Origin: Candidatus Acidiferrales bacterium | Lineage (GTDB): Bacteria > Acidobacteriota > Terriglobia > Acidiferrales > UBA7541 | NCBI GenBank assembly: GCA_030044295.1 | Contig: JASHWB010000322.1 | Span: 1 to 8,159 of the forward strand | DNA: 8,159 nucleotides | Reading direction: 5' to 3' | Part shown: positions 5,167 through 8,159 of the stretch, piece after piece | Position numbering within the stretch: the stretch's first letter is position 1 | Layout of the letters: each line of letters opens with the position of its first letter | Made by a program: the position numbers and the translations under genes | Notes under the pieces: generated by a model | Databases searched by the model: none | What the model was told of the DNA's origin: nothing | The model's input: the letters and a program-made list of their open reading frames with translations, nothing else

Positions 5167-6660
5167 ATGAAACCCCTGGAAAAACGCGTCCTGGATTACA
5201 TTCGCGATTTGCGCCTGATTTCTGCGGGCGACCGCGTTGGCGTGGCGGTTTCCGGCGGAGCGGATTCGGTGGCGCTTTTGCGAATCCTGGAAGGCGCTCG
5301 CGAGAAGCTGGGAGTGAAGCTGCTGGTGGCGCACTTCGATCATTGCCTGCGAGGCGCGGAATCGGATGCGGATGCCGAGTTCGTGTGCGATCTGGCGCGG
5401 AGTGGCGGCTTGCAGTTCGTTCTTGGCCGCGAGGACGTGGCTGCGGCGGCCAAGCGGAACAAATGGAATTTGGAGGACGCCGCTCGGCGGCTGCGGTACG
5501 CGTTTTTCGAGCGTTTGACGCGCGAAGGCCAAGCGAACCGCATTGCCGTGGCGCACACGGCAGACGATCAGGCGGAGACAGTGCTGGCGCATCTGATCCG
5601 CGGTACCGGGCCGGCGGGCCTCGGCGGGATTTATCCGGTGGCAGGAAGCGTTGTGCGGCCGCTTCTTGTGCTTCAGCGAGAAGAACTCCGCACCTATTTG
5701 CGGGAAAACGGGCAATCCTGGCGCGAGGATTCGACCAATCGGGACGTGCAGCGTGTGCGAGCGCGAATCCGGACGCGGCTCATTCCCGCGCTAAAGCGAG
5801 AGTTTTCACCACGCGTCGTGGAAAGACTGAACGAACTGGCGCGGCTTTCGCGCGAGGAGCAGGAGTTCTGGAACGCGCTGGTCGAAAACCGGCTCCGTGC
5901 GCTGGTTCGTTGCGCCGACGGCTCGTTCTCGATCAGTACAAGCGATCTGCTTACTCCGATGACCTCGCCAGCTGCACCAAAGACCGCCAAGGCAAGCCCA
6001 AGCGCGGAAACGATGCCAACCCGTGCGCTCACAGAACGGCTGATTCGGCGGATTTATCAGGAACTGCGGGGCAACCGGCGGGGATTGACCGCGTCGCACG
6101 TAGAACAGGTGATGCGACTTGCCGCTGTTTCTGGCAGCGGGCATTTCACGGAACTTCCAGGAGGCGTGACGGCCGAAAAGAGCTTTGGAGAGATGAAATT
6201 CACGACCGAAGCCGCACGACCGGTCAAGGGCGGTGCCGACCGAAAACGCCAAATTTTCGGCGGTTATGCCTACCGAATTGACTTGCCGGAGCGCGGATGT
6301 GCCACTATTTCGGTACCGGAACTAAACTGCCGCTTTCGGCTGAAAGTAATTGACTGGACGTGCAGGGAGCGCGAGACTGTAGGTGGATGCTTGGCCCTGG
6401 ACGCGGCCCTGCTTCGAATGCCATTGACCTTACGAAACTGGCGGCCCGGCGACGCCTATCGCCCCTTGGGACGTCGTGCAATCCACAAGCTCAAACACTT
6501 ATTCGTCGAGGGGCGCGTATCCGTGCGCCATCGGGCAGCGTGGCCGGTGCTGGACAGCGCGGGACGGGTGGTTTGGGCGCGAGGCATGGCTCCGGCGCGG
6601 GAATTCTGCGCTGGGGATAGTACAGTGGCCGGGGTGGTGATCGAAGAGGAGCGCCTGTAG
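5167..6660 (+). CDS. tilS: tRNA(Ile)-lysidine synthase
   Basis: This 497-residue cytoplasmic enzyme uses ATP and lysine to convert the wobble cytidine of the CAU-anticodon tRNA(Ile) to lysidine, so that the tRNA reads AUA and is charged with isoleucine. The N-terminal PP-loop ATPase motif is VAVSGGADSVALL (26-38). AHFDHCLRG (55-63) and AHTADDQAETVLAHLIRGTG (129-148) are classic TilS motifs, and EDSTNRD (187-193) with RARIRTRLIP (198-207) follow. The C-terminal domain contains LRNWRPGDAYRPLGRR (422-437) and KLKHLFVEGRV (441-451). An Ala/Pro/Ser/Thr-rich stretch (about 261-287) separates the PP-loop half from the rest and looks like a flexible linker. The frame opens at a GTG at 5113, but the ATG at 5167 gives a normal TilS N-terminus despite a weak Shine-Dalgarno. 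ftsH follows 204 bases downstream, a common neighbour. All key residues are present. Confidence 0.95.
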   Translation: MKPLEKRVLDYIRDLRLISAGDRVGVAVSGGADSVALLRILEGAREKLGVKLLVAHFDHCLRGAESDADAEFVCDLARSGGLQFVLGREDVAAAAKRNKWNLEDAARRLRYAFFERLTREGQANRIAVAHTADDQAETVLAHLIRGTGPAGLGGIYPVAGSVVRPLLVLQREELRTYLRENGQSWREDSTNRDVQRVRARIRTRLIPALKREFSPRVVERLNELARLSREEQEFWNALVENRLRALVRCADGSFSISTSDLLTPMTSPAAPKTAKASPSAETMPTRALTERLIRRIYQELRGNRRGLTASHVEQVMRLAAVSGSGHFTELPGGVTAEKSFGEMKFTTEAARPVKGGADRKRQIFGGYAYRIDLPERGCATISVPELNCRFRLKVIDWTCRERETVGGCLALDAALLRMPLTLRNWRPGDAYRPLGRRAIHKLKHLFVEGRVSVRHRAAWPVLDSAGRVVWARGMAPAREFCAGDSTVAGVVIEEERL

Positions 6661-6712
6661 CCAACAGGGTGGCTGCGCGCGATGGCACGTCGGGCGAATA
6701 CGGTGGCTGAAT

Positions 6713-6756
6713 ACTCCCATCTTAGCGGCGCGTCTAATCTCGCGAGGATTGGGAGT
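6713..6756. repeat. Nested inverted repeats between tilS and ftsH
   Basis: ACTCCCA (6713-6719) is exactly complementary to TGGGAGT (6750-6756), and within them CGCG (6729-6732) faces CGCG (6741-6744). A second symmetry overlaps the right half: AATCTCGCGA (6736-6745) mirrors into GATT (6747-6750) with one extra G, centred on the perfect palindrome CTCGCGAG (6739-6746). There is no T-run, so it does not look like a standard terminator. It could be an operator or a stabilising RNA fold 53 bases after the tilS stop. Confidence 0.4.
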
Positions 6757-6864
6757 GGGGAACGAGCGGTAGTGCTGGCGCGGCTTGGCTGTCGTTTGGT
6801 TGCTGGATTGGCAGGGCGAGAGGCTTTCGCTGGCAGCCCGGAAGGCTTCGGGACGAGGTAAAAA

Positions 6865-8159
6865 GTGAACTCAACAGTTCGTACGGTCTTATTTTGGGTG
6901 CTGATGATCGCTCTGGCTGTGGTCTTGTGGCAAATGGCGTCACGAGGGGGCCCGGCAGAGCATCAGGACGAGCCCAGTTACAGCGCATTTATTTCCAAGG
7001 TGGACAGCGGCAACGTCAAAGACGTGACGATCTACCTTTCGCAGAACAGCGCGGAAATTCAGGGTGAGTACAGCAATGGGACCAAGTTTCACAACGTGAC
7101 CGTCGCCAATGCGGCGATTACGGACGTCACGAAAGTTTTGCAAGACAAGGGCGTTGCCTATAACTACAAGGAAGTAAAGAACGCCGACTGGTTGTCGCTG
7201 GCTATCAATTCGCTGCCATTCATACTCCTGATCGCGATTTGGATCTTCTTCATGCGCCAGATGCAGGCCGGCGGAAACAAGGCGCTGAGCTTCGGGAAAT
7301 CGCGCGCCCGGCTGCTGACCGCGCAGCAGAAGAAGGCGACATTCAAGGACGTAGCGGGAATCGATGAAGCCAAGGAAGAGCTGTACGAGATCATCGACTT
7401 CCTGAAGGATCCCCAGAAGTTCCAGAAGCTCGGCGGGCGAATTCCCAAGGGCGTCCTGCTGGTTGGGCCTCCGGGAACGGGCAAAACGTTGCTGGCCCGA
7501 GCGATTGCCGGCGAAGCGAACGTTCCGTTCTTCTCGATTTCCGGCTCGGATTTCGTGGAGATGTTCGTGGGCGTGGGAGCGAGCCGCGTTCGCGATCTTT
7601 TCGAGCAGGGCAAGAAGAACGCCCCCTGCATCATCTTCATCGATGAAATCGACGCCGTCGGCCGCCATCGTGGCGCCGGGTTGGGCGGCGGGCATGATGA
7701 GCGTGAACAGACCTTAAACGCGCTGCTTGTGGAAATGGATGGATTCGAGTCCAACGAAGGCGTGATTTTGATCGCGGCCACCAACCGGCCGGACGTGCTC
7801 GATCCCGCTTTGCTGCGACCAGGGCGATTCGATCGTCGCGTGGTGGTTCCACGGCCAGATGTTCGCGGGCGCGAGGAAATCCTGCGCGTGCACACCCGCA
7901 AGGTGCCTATTTCCGACGACGTCGACCTTTCCGTTATCGCCCGTGGTACGCCCGGATTTTCCGGCGCGGACGTGGCCAATCTGGTGAACGAGGCGGCGCT
8001 CTGGGCCGCTCGCCAGAATCGCAAGCTGGTCATGATGGCCGACTTCGAGATGGCCAAGGACAAGGTCCTGATGGGCGTCGAGCGGAAGTCGATGCTTCTT
8101 TCCGACGAGGAAAAGAAAAACACCGCGTACCACGAGGGCGGGCACGCGCTCGTGGCGGC
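6865..8159 (+). CDS. ftsH: ATP-dependent zinc metalloprotease FtsH (3' end beyond window)
   Basis: This membrane-anchored AAA+ protease forms a hexamer that pulls damaged or regulatory proteins from the membrane and cytoplasm and degrades them at a zinc site. The first 431 residues are present. A transmembrane helix lies near 7-23, then an extracytoplasmic domain, then a second helix (114-130). The ATPase part has Walker A GPPGTGKT (201-208), pore loop FVG (234-236), Walker B IIFIDE (256-261) and the second region of homology TNRPDVLDPALLRPGRFDR (306-324) with arginine fingers 318 and 321. The protease domain begins with the zinc motif HEGGH (423-427), where most FtsH have HEAGH. The start is GTG: an in-frame TAA lies at 6859-6861 and GAGG (6855-6858) sits six bases upstream. 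About a third of the protein, including the third zinc ligand, lies outside the window. Confidence 0.96.
   Translation, partial: MNSTVRTVLFWVLMIALAVVLWQMASRGGPAEHQDEPSYSAFISKVDSGNVKDVTIYLSQNSAEIQGEYSNGTKFHNVTVANAAITDVTKVLQDKGVAYNYKEVKNADWLSLAINSLPFILLIAIWIFFMRQMQAGGNKALSFGKSRARLLTAQQKKATFKDVAGIDEAKEELYEIIDFLKDPQKFQKLGGRIPKGVLLVGPPGTGKTLLARAIAGEANVPFFSISGSDFVEMFVGVGASRVRDLFEQGKKNAPCIIFIDEIDAVGRHRGAGLGGGHDEREQTLNALLVEMDGFESNEGVILIAATNRPDVLDPALLRPGRFDRRVVVPRPDVRGREEILRVHTRKVPISDDVDLSVIARGTPGFSGADVANLVNEAALWAARQNRKLVMMADFEMAKDKVLMGVERKSMLLSDEEKKNTAYHEGGHALVA

Noticed and set aside
7164..8123. Long minus-strand open frame opposite ftsH (and similar ones at 1835-2488 and 4978-5715)
   Set aside because: The translations are Arg/Ser-rich without domains and lie opposite strongly conserved genes. 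They arise from GC-rich codon use on the real strand.

Overview
The window is a stretch of GC-rich bacterial chromosome with every supported gene on the + strand. It most likely comes from a member of the Acidobacteriota or a close relative. That placement is an inference. It rests on the tilS–ftsH gene order, on a DinB-like protein and FtsH that look acidobacterial from memory, and on a pair of membrane proteins whose sequence style I associate with uncharacterised acidobacterial families. No database comparison was possible, and no rRNA or full marker gene is present.

Layout: 1-357 holds no gene I can support, apart from a promoter-like pair near 252-280. A DinB-like putative metal-binding protein (358-840) is followed after 79 bases by sucA, the E1 component of 2-oxoglutarate dehydrogenase (920-3421). 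sucA is complete but lacks the N-terminal E2-docking arm, and no sucB lies downstream. Next comes a leader of about 260 bases with several small hairpins. It precedes a compact group of three unrecognised membrane-associated genes: a 46-residue single-span peptide (3680-3820), a seven-span membrane protein (3897-4601) and a single-span protein that probably starts at a TTG overlapping the previous stop codon (4598-5005). This group is the part of the window most likely to represent something undescribed.

The last third is housekeeping. tilS (5167-6660) encodes tRNA(Ile)-lysidine synthase, needed to read AUA codons. After a 204-base gap with nested inverted repeats comes ftsH (from 6865, running off the window end), the membrane-bound AAA+ zinc protease. 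These two genes are often neighbours in bacteria, commonly with hpt between them; here hpt is absent. The ftsH reading frame is cut just after its zinc motif, which reads HEGGH rather than the usual HEAGH.

Functionally the window combines central carbon metabolism (TCA-cycle E1), translation fidelity (TilS), membrane protein quality control (FtsH), a possible detoxification or thiol-related enzyme (DinB-like), and a membrane gene group of unknown role. I see no mobile element, CRISPR array, phage gene or convincing RNA gene.
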